DNA from: Casuarina equisetifolia
Lineage: Eukaryota > Streptophyta > Magnoliopsida > Fagales > Casuarinaceae
Length of the DNA: 64,000 bases
Assembly: GCA_028551475.1 (NCBI GenBank)
Contig: CM052356.1
Coordinates: forward strand, 23,091,884-23,155,883
Reading direction: 5' to 3'
Shown here: positions 44,758 through 56,500 of the stretch, piece after piece
Numbering within the stretch: the first letter of the stretch is position 1
Layout: each line of letters opens with the position of its first letter
Notes under the pieces: model-generated
What the model saw: only the letters and a program-made list of their open reading frames with translations
Told to the model about the DNA's origin: nothing
Databases searched by the model: none
Position numbers and translations under genes: made by a program

Positions 44758-45956
44758 ATGGCTCCAACGGTTCTGTTTCTTTCTCTCACCATGCTATCAA
44801 TGGCAACTGCTCAACATATAAACTTAAACTTGACTAGAGGCTCTTCGCTTTCTCCCACTACCTACGCCTCCTTGCTCTCGCGATCCGGTCTCTTTGCCTT
44901 CGGGTTCTATCCCTTCGGTGATGGTTATAAAATCGGCATATGGTACGAAGGTATTCCAGAGAAAACTGTAATCTGGACAGCCAAGCGGGATGAACCTCCA
45001 GTATCCCGGAATGCGAGTATTGTTTTCACTACCGATGGTAGACTCGTTTTGCAAGAGTTGCAAGCCCAAGAAAAAACCATTGCTCCTAGTTCAAGAATAC
45101 CTGCTTCCTCTGCTTCTCTGCTTCTCTGCTTGATTCTGGCAACCTTGTCCTCTATAAATCTGATTCAAGGATTATATGGCGAAGTTTTGATTACCCAACG
45201 GACACCCTTTTGCGCAGCCAACTCCTTCTAGTTGACATGAAGCTGGTTTCTAGCATCTCTGAATCCAATCACTTCACCGGAAACTTCGAGATCGTGATGC
45301 AGGGTGACGAGAACCTCGTGATTTATCCAAAACACTATGAGGATTCGGACCATGCTTGTTGGAATTCAGGAACCACTTATCTAGGTGATAATGCAACGCT
45401 GACGCGATCTCACAGAGACCAGCAAGCTCGTGAAGCTGGACATAAAAGGACCCCAAGTTCCCCCAGCTCACCGTCCTTGGCTCATGGCCCCGGTGATGAA
45501 GGTAAAGGAACAATGATAAATAATGTCTCTCACTCAAGCTCAGTTGCGTCCATAAAAGATAATGCTGACAGCAAGGGAAATGGAGTGGCAATATGCAACA
45601 TTCCTGCCTCGGATCTTCCACCAAAGAAAAGGGGTTATGCTGCTACAGAGGTGACACGAGCCACTCCCTATTGTGTCCCTCCTGCACGTCAAGATGCAGT
45701 GAAACCAAAGCTACCTGAACCAACTTGGTGCTACACGATTGGGTCAGTAAGGTCAGCATTCAACAAATACAAAAGTGTGAATGCTGACACTCAAGTCATC
45801 CAACCGTAATATGAGTCAAGGACTTCTGAAGTCCGTGTTTACACTCGTACAAACAAGCACAATCTTAGTTGTTCTGATGTGAACACAATGAAAGGACTAA
45901 GCGACAAGAAAAGGAGGGGAGGAGGAGAACGTGACACTTACTGCACGTTAAACTAA
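44758..45956 (+). pseudogene. Truncated, chimeric G-type lectin receptor kinase copy
   Basis: The start (MAPTVLFLSLTMLSM, ending at TAQ) is a secretion signal, followed by a B-lectin domain (GSSLSPTTYASLL, FGFYPFGDGYKIGIWYEG, KTVIWTAKRDEPP). It is highly similar to the next copy until 45401. An extra CTCTGCTT unit near 45110-45130 (three copies against two in the sister) causes an 8-base frameshift. Lectin sequence resumes in another frame (LVSSISESNHFTGNFEIVMQ). At 45402 the similarity ends abruptly, after GCAACGCTGAC. The same frame continues into unrelated coding-like sequence (PPKKRGYAATEVTRATPYC) to a stop at 45809, then stays open to 45956. The stalk, membrane and kinase parts are absent. 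The fused part is not recognised. Confidence 0.85.
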
Positions 45957-46195
45957 GTCAAGGAAAACCTCTTTTGGGAAACTTCCAAAAAGAATAAGTG
46001 GTCACCTTTATGTGCCTATGAAAGGCCAAGCCTGTCTATGTACAAATTAAGCTTTCAAACTGTGTATTGCTCTAAGCTTGTGCATTGCTCTAAGCTTACC
46101 AAGCCCTCAATACACTAGCTTCCACATTTTGTTAACTGTTTGCTGTTTCAAACCCGTTACTTTACATCACTACCTTGATTTTCTTCTCGTCGGTC

Positions 46196-48503
46196 ATGGC
46201 TTCTACGGTTCTGTTTCTTTCTCTTACCATGCTATCAATGGCAACTGCTCAACATATAGACTTAAACTTAACCAGAGGCTCTTCGCTTTCTCCCACTGCC
46301 AACTCCTTGCTCTCGCCATCCGGTCTCTTTGCCTTCGGGTTCTATCCTTTTGGTAATGGTTATAAAATTAGCATATGGCACGAAGGTATTCCACAGAAAA
46401 CTGTAATCTGGACAGCCCACCAGAATAAACCTCCATTATCCCGGAATGCGACTATTGTTTTCACTACCGATGGTAGACCCGTTTTGCAAGAGTTGCAAGC
46501 CCAAGAAAAAACCATTGCCTCTAGATCAGGAATACCTGCTTTCTCTGCTTCTCTGCTTGATTTTGGCAACCTTGTCCTCTATAGATCTGATTCAACAACA
46601 TTATGGCAGAGTTTTGATTTCCCAACGGACACACTTTTGCCTAGCCAACTCCTACGAGCTATCATGAAGCTGGTTTCTAGCAGCTCCGAATCCAATTCCT
46701 TCGCCGGAAACTTCGAGATCGTGATGCAGAGTGACGGGAACCTTGTGGTTTATTCAGAATTCCATCGCGATGTTTGTTGGGCGTCAAACACAACTTCTGT
46801 TGGCAGTAATGCAACGCTGACACTAGAAGGAGACGGCCGCCTGTACACACTCGATACTAATGGTTCCAGCCGAAAGAACTTCACTCCTAGAGGGATTCGG
46901 GAAGAATACCGCGCCGCGATTGATGCTGGCGGAATATTCTCATTGTATTCTCACAACTTGAGTGACAATGGTAATTGGTCGATCGAGTGGGTTAGTTCAG
47001 ATCAAATTTGCCCTTTTCAAGGTACATGTGGCATTAATGGGTATAATGATCTCGTAAATCAAAAACCTGTCTGTACTTGTCCTCCTGGCTTCATATTCAT
47101 AGACCAGGAACAAAGGAATTTGGGTTGCAGTAGAAATTTCACTGCAGAAAGTTGTACTTTCAAAAATGCACATACAGAGTTTCTTATTAAGGAATTGCAC
47201 AATATCGAGTGGAAGGGAAGCACGTATGACACTTCGCCCTCCGTAACAAAAGAAGATTGTAACCAGGCATGTTTAAATGATTGCAACTGTGGAGCAGCTG
47301 TGTACGAAGATCAAGAATGCAGAAAACAAAAGCTTCCATTTACTTTTGGGATAAAAAATCAAGATGGCTCCGCAAGTACTGTGACATTCATCAAAATAGG
47401 CATCGATACGATTGGGAATCCGACCGCGACTCCTAAAGAAAACAAGAAAGAAAACAAGAAAAAACCAAATGAACATCTTAGCCATTGAAGTTGCATTTCC
47501 AGGTTTTGCATTCGTTGTATTGGTATTTTCCGTCATTATTACTTGCAGATATCGCTTTCAGGCCAGCAAAGGGATTTCTGATGAAGGTAAAGAACTTGAA
47601 GATGTGTCTTTGCGAGCATTTACTTATGGCGAACTCGAAGTTGCCACCAGTGGCTTCATCGAGGAATTGGGAAGGGGCTCTTTTGGGACTGTCTCTAAGG
47701 GCACGTTGTCCAGTGGGCAGAGGACCATCGCCGTGAAAAGACTTCTCAATGTGGTGACCGATGGAGAAGTAGAATTCCAAAATGAGATGAGGGCACTTGG
47801 TCGAACCCACCATAAAAATCTGGTCCGGTTGCTTGGTTACTGCTATGAAGGTTCCAATCGGCTGCTGGTGTACGAGTACATGAGCAATGGAACCCTGGGG
47901 GACTACCTCTTCCACTCCCAAGTGAAGCCAAGTTGGGACGAAAGAATTAAAATTGCTCTGAATATAGCAAGAGGGATCCACTATTTACACGAAGAATGTG
48001 AGACCCAAATCATCCACTGTGATGTAAATCCCAACAACATACTGATGGACGAGAACGGGTGCGCCAAAATTGCGGACTTTGGATTGGCAGAACTGTTACT
48101 TCCAGACCATTCCAGGACGCTTACTGGGATAAGAGGGACTAGAGGGTACGTTGCACCAGAGTGGCACAAGAACTTGCCGATCACAGTGAAAGTGGATGTC
48201 TATAGCTTCGGTATTGTGCTGTTAGTACTTTTATGTTGTCGTCGGAACGTTGAGATAAATGCCCCTGAGAAAGAAGTCGTTCTGGTAGAGTGGGTCTACG
48301 ACTGTTTCAAGGACAAAAAACTGGGGACACTCGTGGCGGGAGAAATTGACGAGCAAAAGTTGGAGAAGATGGTCAGTATCGGGCTTTGGTGCATTGAAGA
48401 GGAACCAGCAGTCCGTACTTCGACGAAGAAGGTGGCTCTAATGCTGGAAGTTACTGTAGACATACCCGTTCCTCCATGCGCTCGCTCTTCATTTCAGCAT
48501 TAG
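46196..48503 (+). pseudogene. LECRK: G-type lectin receptor-like kinase, frameshifted, altered kinase loop
   Basis: Reading starts at the ATG at 46196 (MASTVLFLSLTMLSM). In order it has a signal peptide, B-lectin domain, an EGF-like/PAN cysteine region (CPFQGTCGINGYND, CTCPPGF, CNQACLNDCNCGAAVYED), a membrane segment and a kinase. The frame breaks in an A-rich run near 47430-47488, just before the membrane segment. The kinase lies in the next frame to 48503. It keeps the glycine loop (LGRGSFGTV), the AVKRL lysine, DFG and APEWH. The catalytic loop reads HCDVNPNN, with asparagine instead of the usual lysine, and the C-lobe is altered (VRTSTKKV). It is probably a pseudogene. A single-base sequencing error at the A-run cannot be excluded, but the kinase would still lack a key residue. 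Confidence 0.82.
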
Positions 48504-50386
48504 GTCCCCTAACAAATGTACCATTCCTTTTCCTATTTCCACCTGTATTTGATTTAAAATAAGTTGACAGTAGTATGGCTACCAAGCCAACGCCTCTTAA
48601 ATAGCAGGGTTTAGCTTACTTAAAGGCCTCCGTGGTCTACAGCTCCACAGGCCCAAGGATTTCGCTTTGTTTTACGATTCCTTTTCCTGTGTCTTATATG
48701 GCCTTTCTATAATCTACAAGACCCTAGTACTTTTCTCTGTCGACAGCGTTTGGTTGTCTGGTCGTTTAACTTGCATGTCAACCTACCCCGGGACTTGTGG
48801 ATGACTTCATCCAGTCTAAGGGCCGTGCTTTGACCGGCAAATGTTCTTCGACTGTGCACTAAAGCTTGACTTCATTTAGCCAAGAATAGCCCGATATTGT
48901 GTTGACTTAGCACTCTTTTTCACATCTGCCGAGAACTTTGAATCTTTTGTATTCCGAGCTATACCAATCGATGGCGTGCGGAAAGGGCTTGAACCATTAG
49001 TTCTTATAAAAGGTTGAACAACAGTAGGTTTTTTGTGGGGTGCCAATGTGTAAGAACAAGCAAACTCAACGCAAATGTGTAGAATTTAAGAATTAAGAAG
49101 GACAATAAGAGTGTTACATGTATATACATAGGCAAACCCCGTTTAGTACGTATATGGACAAAACGGGTAGTACATTCATGTATATATATACTTCATGTCT
49201 AATCTATGCATTACTTTTTGTGACAAACCATCCGTTACTATTACTACAAATACCTCAAAATTTGCGAGAATTGTCCCACATTGAATAGATTTTACTTAAA
49301 AATCATTAATATTTAAATGAATAACTTTCTTATAGAATCTCATTATTATAAGAATATGTCTTGTATGGAGATAAAAAATAAAAGTAAATTTCTTAAATTT
49401 CTTAAATTTCTCTCATTTTCTTACTTTCTTTTTTGTTTATTATTGAAAATTTAATATAATATCAAATCTTAGGTTTAAAAGATTGTGTCTCTATGCATAA
49501 AATTCACAATTCATAATAGTTTTGGGAGGGAAAGTATTATTCTTAACATGAAGCTGTAACATTATTGATAGCAATAAAGTATAAAAATTAAGTAGATTGT
49601 TTCATATTACTTAAATTATATATGAAGATTTTATTCTTTACTTTTGAATAGAAAATGACTTTTATTGATCTCAACTGTAGCCATCTATTAAGTTCCTGTT
49701 CCATTTCACGCTAAGGCCCAAAAGCTACATTCTACAGCTGCCACTGCAAGTTTCTTTTGCATACAAGAACCTGCAAAAATACTCGCTAGTACTTCAAATA
49801 GAATTAAGACTAGCATGAGTAACATGTAATCACATACAGATAGTAGCTGAATATACAGAAACTGCAATGAATATTATCATATTTCAATATAAACACAACC
49901 ATTTCCAAATCTCACAAAGAGGGGCGGATCAACTAAAATTTTAAGGCTTAGGCTTTCGCCGGTCAATCCCTCTAGAAGGAACCGGTCCTTTGGTCTTAGT
50001 TTGAATCAGTCAACAACAAATGACTTCCACCATGTTGAATAATTGCTAACTCGTTCAAAATTACAGAAACAAAGACCAAAAGTAGTCATGGCTGCAGTCA
50101 AGGGTTGTCGTCATTTGCTAGCTCTTTTGACAGGAATATTCGGATGTCACTTGTTGGGTTAAGGTCTTCAAAAACTGCAACACAAGTCATCGATGGCAGA
50201 AGACTGAAGGGGAAAAAAATTATTTTTCTGGTATTTTTTCCTTCGGTAGAAGTAGGATGAGTTTAGCTTAGTGCTCAGGTCTGCTTGCAGCTAATCCGCT
50301 TGCTGTTTGCCTATTGCTAAAACAGCTTTGGGTTTCTCTTTTGCTTGATAAATCTTCAGTCATCAAGACAAGTTAAAATAGTAGAC
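48504..50386. other. Intergenic between lectin kinase copies
   Basis: No gene or element motif is recognised. It includes the likely promoter of the intact lectin kinase. A possible second in-frame start at 50345 is discussed under that gene. Confidence 0.5.
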
Positions 50387-52690
50387 ATGGTTGCAATATT
50401 TCTTTTGCTCCTCCTAATTTCCAAATTCTCTGCTGGAATTGCGCTAGAAAGAGATTCTACCGTTAGCCGAGGCTCGTTCCTCTCTCCAGACAGCAATTCA
50501 TTCTGGTTATCAAGCTCTGGCATATTTGCTTTCGGCTTCTACAGCAAAGAAAATGGTTTTGCCATAGGCATCTGGCTGGAAAAAATTCAGCAGAAGACAG
50601 TCATATGGACTGCAAAGCGGGACGACCCACCACTCACTAAAGATGTTTCCTTGCTCCTGACTAATGAAGGCAAACTGGTCTTGCAAACAAAGGATGGCCA
50701 AGAGACTGAAGTGGTTGACGCTCCACAGTCCGTCTTTTCGGCTTCCATGCTCAACACAGGAAACTTTGTCCTCTACGGTACCGATGGAAGGATAATATGG
50801 CAGAGTTTTGATGTTCCAACGGACACCATTTTACCGGATCAGCGTCTCTTGGCTGGGAACCGCCTTCTCTCCAGCAACTCTAGTACAGATCACTCGACTG
50901 GAAATTTTCAACTGTCGATGCAGAAGGATGGGAACCTAGTGCTATACCCGGTAATCATCCCACTTACATCAGATTATGCTTACTGGGATTCAGAAACATT
51001 CAATGCCGGTGACAACGTGACTCTAAATCTTGACGGTAATGGAGACCTTTACCTGCTTAATTCCACCGGCTTTGTATCTCCTGTTCATAACCACAGCAAC
51101 GTTTCTGATAATGCTTTCTATCGTTTGACTATTGATTTTGACGGAATATTGCGGTTATATTCCCATAGCCTGAGTCAAAATGATGAGTGGGTAACCGAGC
51201 AGTCATTGCCTAGCAATGATTGTGAACCTCCAGGCCGCTGTGGCCTAAATTCTTATTGTACTTTTACGGGTCAGGAAGCTATTTGTGCATGTTCTCCTGG
51301 TTTTGATTTCGTTGACCAGAAGCAGAAGAATTTGGGCTGCAAGAGAAATTTCAGTAGTGATGGATGCTTGGGCAAGAATGGGGAATCACTTCGTCTTGAG
51401 GAATTGGAAGCTATTGCATGGGAAGATAATTCATATTCTAGTTCCCCATCGACCAAAGCTGCTTGTAGAACGAGCTGCTTGGTAGACTGCAACTGTGATG
51501 CTGCGGTGTTCAAAGACCAGCAGTGCAAAAAACAAAGGCTTCCACTGAGGTTTGGAAGAAGCCAAGATGGTGACTTTGGGACAACTATAATAAAGGTGGG
51601 CATCGGGAGTTCTGAGACAAGAAAGGAAAGCAGAGGAAAGGATGCCTTAATCGGTAGTTTCGCAATCTTAGCTTTTGCACTCATTGTCTTGGCAATTACT
51701 GGAATAATCATTTCTAGACATCGTGTTTGGAAATATAAGAATATTCAAAATCAAGTAAACGAAGGGTTAGTTGAAGATGTTACTCTTCGATCATATACAT
51801 ATGATGAACTTGAAAAGGCAACTAAAGGTTTCACAGATGAATTGGGTAGAGGAGCTTTTGGGACAGTTTTTAAAGGCACACTAGCAAATTGTGGAGTTGT
51901 GGCCATCAAGAGACTAGAGACGGTAGCGGCTGAAAGCGAAAGAGAGTTCCTAAATGAGATGAGATCAATAGGAAGAACCTATCACAAAAATCTGGTGAAG
52001 CTGTTTGGATATTGCCATGAAGGAAGTCATCGGCTTTTGGTCTACGAATTCATGAGCAATGGTTCACTAGCAAATTTCATCTTCAAATCTGGAATAAAGC
52101 CAAGTTGGGAGGAAAAGTTTGGAATAGCCTTGAATATAGCTCGAGGCATCCACTATTTACACGAGGAATGTGAGACCCAGATCATTCACTGCGATATCAA
52201 GCCTGAAAATATACTAATGGACGAACACAAAGGTACAAAAGTTGCTGATTTTGGTTTGGCCAAGCTGTTGATGCCCAACCAAACCAGGACATACACTGGG
52301 GTCAGAGGAACAAGAGGTTATGTTGCACCAGAGTGGCACAGAAACTTGCCGATAACAGTGAAAGCAGATGTCTACAGCTTTGGAATCATGTTGTTTGAGA
52401 TCATATGTGATCGAAGGAAGTTAGATATGGATTCTCCAGAGAATGAAGTGGTTCTTGCAGATTGGGTCTACGATTGCTTTGCAGCTCGTGAACTGGATAA
52501 GCTAGTGAAGGATGAAAATGCGGACAAGAAGAAGCTGGAGAGAATGGTCAGACTGGGACTTTGGTGCATCCAGGACGAGCCATCATTTCGCCCTTCAATG
52601 AAGAAGGTGGTACTGATGTTGGAAGGGACAGTGGAGATTCCTCCTCCTCCTAGTCCCAACTCCTTTCTTAGTTCCATGAACCATGGTTGA
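50387..52690 (+). CDS. LECRK: G-type lectin S-receptor-like Ser/Thr kinase, intact
   Basis: This uninterrupted frame encodes 767 residues from the ATG at 50387. An in-frame ATG at 50345 would add 14 residues, but only the second places the signal peptide (MVAIFLLLLLISKFSAG) at the very end, so I prefer it. The B-lectin domain spans about 25-150 (FGFYSKENGFAIGIW, KTVIWTAKRDDPP). An EGF-like part is near 276-315 (CEPPGRCGLNSYC) and a PAN-like cysteine part near 330-400. The membrane helix is about 420-442. The kinase is about 480-755: LGRGAFGTV, VAIKRL, HCDIKPENILMD, DFGLAKL and APEWH. The HCD loop lacks the usual arginine, making it a non-RD kinase, a type common among immune receptors. It should sit in the plasma membrane and signal inward; its ligand is unknown. 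It is the only full copy in a tandem group of three. Confidence 0.93.
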   Translation: MVAIFLLLLLISKFSAGIALERDSTVSRGSFLSPDSNSFWLSSSGIFAFGFYSKENGFAIGIWLEKIQQKTVIWTAKRDDPPLTKDVSLLLTNEGKLVLQTKDGQETEVVDAPQSVFSASMLNTGNFVLYGTDGRIIWQSFDVPTDTILPDQRLLAGNRLLSSNSSTDHSTGNFQLSMQKDGNLVLYPVIIPLTSDYAYWDSETFNAGDNVTLNLDGNGDLYLLNSTGFVSPVHNHSNVSDNAFYRLTIDFDGILRLYSHSLSQNDEWVTEQSLPSNDCEPPGRCGLNSYCTFTGQEAICACSPGFDFVDQKQKNLGCKRNFSSDGCLGKNGESLRLEELEAIAWEDNSYSSSPSTKAACRTSCLVDCNCDAAVFKDQQCKKQRLPLRFGRSQDGDFGTTIIKVGIGSSETRKESRGKDALIGSFAILAFALIVLAITGIIISRHRVWKYKNIQNQVNEGLVEDVTLRSYTYDELEKATKGFTDELGRGAFGTVFKGTLANCGVVAIKRLETVAAESEREFLNEMRSIGRTYHKNLVKLFGYCHEGSHRLLVYEFMSNGSLANFIFKSGIKPSWEEKFGIALNIARGIHYLHEECETQIIHCDIKPENILMDEHKGTKVADFGLAKLLMPNQTRTYTGVRGTRGYVAPEWHRNLPITVKADVYSFGIMLFEIICDRRKLDMDSPENEVVLADWVYDCFAARELDKLVKDENADKKKLERMVRLGLWCIQDEPSFRPSMKKVVLMLEGTVEIPPPPSPNSFLSSMNHG

Positions 52691-53583
52691 CAGACAAAAT
52701 AATACTTTTTCGAGATGGATCCCATGCTTTATTTCACTATGAAGTATACAAGCGGTTAAAATTAGAAAGATGCAAGTCGAGTCAGGTTGTTTATCCATGA
52801 CAAGCTATGAATAATAAGACATTCTAATTGCTGCACTTTGTATATCTTGCACTCTAGTTTACCTCTATTTTTGGCAAGGTTTTATTTTTTTGGCTTTCTT
52901 TTTCTTTTTTGATCTGGGATGGGGATTGGGGATCAGAAAATTTATTGGTAGAGGATTCGAATTTTGTCCTCCCAAATAATAGAGTTTTTGCATGTCACTA
53001 AAGTGCTTAGGCTTGAGCCTAAATATGATTTTAGTTTTTTTTTTTCTATCATTTTAGTATTAACACAACTGGGGAATAACGAAATATAAATCTTCCATTT
53101 TTTGTCCTCTCAGTTTCGATTGAGTGAGTCAGTGGATGCATAAGTTTAGAAAAAAAAAATTCCAGAAGCTGAGAAGTTAATAAAATAAAATAAAATAACT
53201 GAGGTTAAAAAAAAAATCAAAGATAAACACACTTGGCGCCACAGAATGGGATCAGAACATTCCACGTGGCGGTGGAGTAATGGCTTCACGTTGAGTGACA
53301 GTGGAGCCTATATCACCGGATCCATAAATACACGAAAAATCGTCCCCGAAGAGCCGGAGGCAAAAACGACAACACACAACGCTGCACAGAGATCGACCGG
53401 AGAAGAGAACAGAGAACGGAGTAGAGAGACTGCGTTTTTGCATTTGCAGGTAGGGTTTCCACCAATCACTGTGCTCCACGCCCGAGGTCCTCCCATAATT
53501 TAGGTTTTGTTTTGGCTGATTGTTTCCTTTTACCCCTTTCTCTCTTAAAGTTGTCTCTCGCTGAAAGATTGCAGAAATAAAGT
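52691..53583. other. Intergenic and promoter of the RRM gene
   Basis: This holds the 3' end of the lectin kinase transcript and the promoter and leader of the next gene. A palindromic G-box lies at 53262-53269. No separate gene is seen. Confidence 0.6.
53262..53269 (+). promoter_or_regulatory. G-box palindrome CCACGTGG
   Basis: This perfect G-box (core CACGTG) lies about 315 bases before the start codon of the RRM gene. Such sites bind bZIP and bHLH factors in light, hormone and stress responses. The link to this gene is inferred from position. Confidence 0.55.
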
Positions 53584-56500
53584 ATGGCGGATGGGTACTG
53601 GAATCGGCAGCAGCCGCCTATGCTTCCCTCAGCGGGCATGGTTAAACGACCTCGTTCTGATTATGGTAAGCCCTTTATCTCTTTTCTGCACTATTTCTTC
53701 TTTTCTTAGGTTTAACTACTTTTAACAACTGGATTAATAGTCCCCCGGGGACTACCCTTTAGCTAGTGGGTCACGTTAAAATTCGCTTCTAATTTCTTGG
53801 ACTGGTCATGGAAAGCTTACCGGATATGAATTGAGGCGATAGAGTGTTTAACTGCTTTAACATTATATTTGGAAAAATTTTTACTGAATGCGATTGGAAT
53901 CGAAGTAAAAATCCTGTGCATTTTATTTACATTGAATTCATCCCTGTAATGCAAAGCTTTGTCTGGTTTTTCAGTTGAAGGCCGATTTTTTTCTGCGATT
54001 TTTGGGCGTTTTGGATTACCAATTAGCATGAATAGACGGGTGGGATTTGCCGCATTGTGTATAAGCTGTATGGAGAGTCATTATAAAACTTTGTGGATTT
54101 GTCATTTTGTCATAACCTAAACTTTCACGTATACACATTCCTTGATGTCATTTAGTCATTCCCAAAGTAAGCATTCATAAGGTTTGGCATCGGTAACTAA
54201 AATTTCCACTTGCATTTCCTAGTACCTATGTACATGTTGTCTAAATAGAAGCAAATGGATCGGGTTCATGCAAGATTTACTCTAGTGATACACTGAAGAT
54301 TAATTCCTATTTCTAGGGATCCTGAAGTTTTCTGACAGGTGAATAATTAAGTTAGATTTTTTTTTTCCCCACATTTATGCTTGTTAGTTTGAGTTGTAGT
54401 ATGATATCAGGATCTCTGAATTCATGATCCTATAGATAGGTGATTCATATATCAATTATTCATGGTTACTTTCTATGTTAATCTATCTGTTCTATTGAGT
54501 ACAACTGCTTCATATTTTTTCAGTAAGTACGTTGGTGTTGATGTTGCCTTTTTAACTGGTATTCAATTAGTTTTCTGTCAGGAATTTTCCATCATTTGAT
54601 TGCAAGTCTTGAAGGGTAGATTTGATCGAGTTTTTACTGACTTTTGCTTCCAAGTATATGCTACCATTGTTGAGAAGATTGAAATCTAGTTTTCTGGATG
54701 TTTTGTGTGTTGTCTTATATTTGTTATGACATGATCTTATTCTCTGGGTTTTGTCTGATCGTATAATGTTATTTTCGCACAGCTGTATTTTGCTTTAGTC
54801 ATACTATGCTTATGCAACATGTCTTTCGTACTAGTTTTTCACAGCTGTCTCTGTGCTTACTCTTTGTTTGAGTTGTACTTTCATTTTGTTCAAAAAGAAA
54901 AAAAGAAAATCCCACCTTTGTGTTTTATTTAATGAAATATCATATATTATTAGAAGAGAAATTTCTTTAAGATGCTTCTCTGGTAACCCGTTATTATTTC
55001 TGTTGGGATGTATTAGTTACACCTCCCCCCTTCTCTCTTCCTCCTCCTCCTCTTCTCTCTCAAACAAACAAAACCAACACCACCACCACCACCCACCCTT
55101 CTTTTTTTTTTTTTCTAGTTTCTTCTCCATATTTTATTTGATAAAAAATCATACTATATCAGATTTTAAGGTACACTTTTTTTCTTTTTCTGTTTAGTTT
55201 TAGTAGGAGCAAAATTTGGACGTTGCATTTAATGTCATAAAAGCCAGGTCAAGGATGGAGAAGTTTTCCATTAGAATGGTGAATCTTTTGATGTCTTGTT
55301 GTCTTTGAAAGTGGTAGGAAAATCAGTGAAGATTTCAAATGAGATCATAAACTACAAGGAGATAGTTTCTGTTGATGGTGTCTATGAATACCAATTTATT
55401 CGGACTTCCAATAAATCCCCAAGTGTTATTAAGTTTCGCCTCAAATGTTGTTTTACTAAATGAGATTTAGTTTTTTTAATGCACGTGTTTGTGGTGCAAT
55501 AAATTTCCACTCCAGGCTAATTCTCTTCTTCTTTTCAATTGTTTTGCTTTAGTCTTATTTTGCTATTATGACCAGTAATAGTTACTTAGATCCTCAGGTT
55601 ATAGCCTCTAAACATATCTCTTCTTGAGCCCAAAATCTGGAACAGGTGTAGATATTTGTATATATATATATATATATATTTTCTGTTTTCTGCTAGAGAA
55701 TTTCATTTTCATTATTTTTTTATTTTTTATTTTTCATCCTCATTGGCTTTTGTACTTTGTAGAAGAATATTGGATTGACATGCTTTATACTTTCTGGGTG
55801 GGTGGCGAAAAAGGAAAAAAGAAAACCCTAGGACCCCTGTCATGGGTGTATACAAATTCCTTGATTAACTTTCTGAGTCTCCCGACCGCTTTTAGTTTAT
55901 ATTGCTCTCTTGTGGGTCCTTTTTAATTTCTGAATCCTCACATTTTATTCTTATTATTATTGTTGCATTTTTTATCCAGTCTAGAAATGATGCTCCACAG
56001 AAGCTTTGCCAAGTGTATGCTTTCCATGTATTTGTGTTTCTCCTTGTTATCCACTAATTTCTGCTGTCACAGGATCATATGTTTTTTTTTTTAATGTTAT
56101 TTTTTCTTGTGGGATTCAATTAATCATAGAAAATATTTATGTTGATTTCTCCATTGGTACTCTTGTTATCCAGTCTTAGAGCAATGCTCCATAGAAATCT
56201 AGACCCATACATGCTTCTCATATACTGGGGTTACTCCCTGTTCTCCACTAATTTGTTCACTATGCACTACCTATCACAAAATTGACATGGTTTCTTTTTT
56301 CATTTTTTATTTCTTGTGGGGATCAATTAAGCCAAGAAAAGATTTATGGTGATTTCTGCATTGTTACTTGGCAGATGTGCAGATAATTTTGAGTTATCTG
56401 TTTCTGGTTTGACTACATTCTTCTCCTTTAGGCGACAATTTTTTTTTTTTTTTCCATTAATGTCAAATACGTCTTCTTTTCTTCCTTTTTTTTTCCTTAT

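Noticed and set aside
53246-53503. Overlapping frames on both strands just before the RRM gene
   Set aside because: The region holds the promoter, G-box and leader of the RRM gene. The frames have no motifs and overlap each other.
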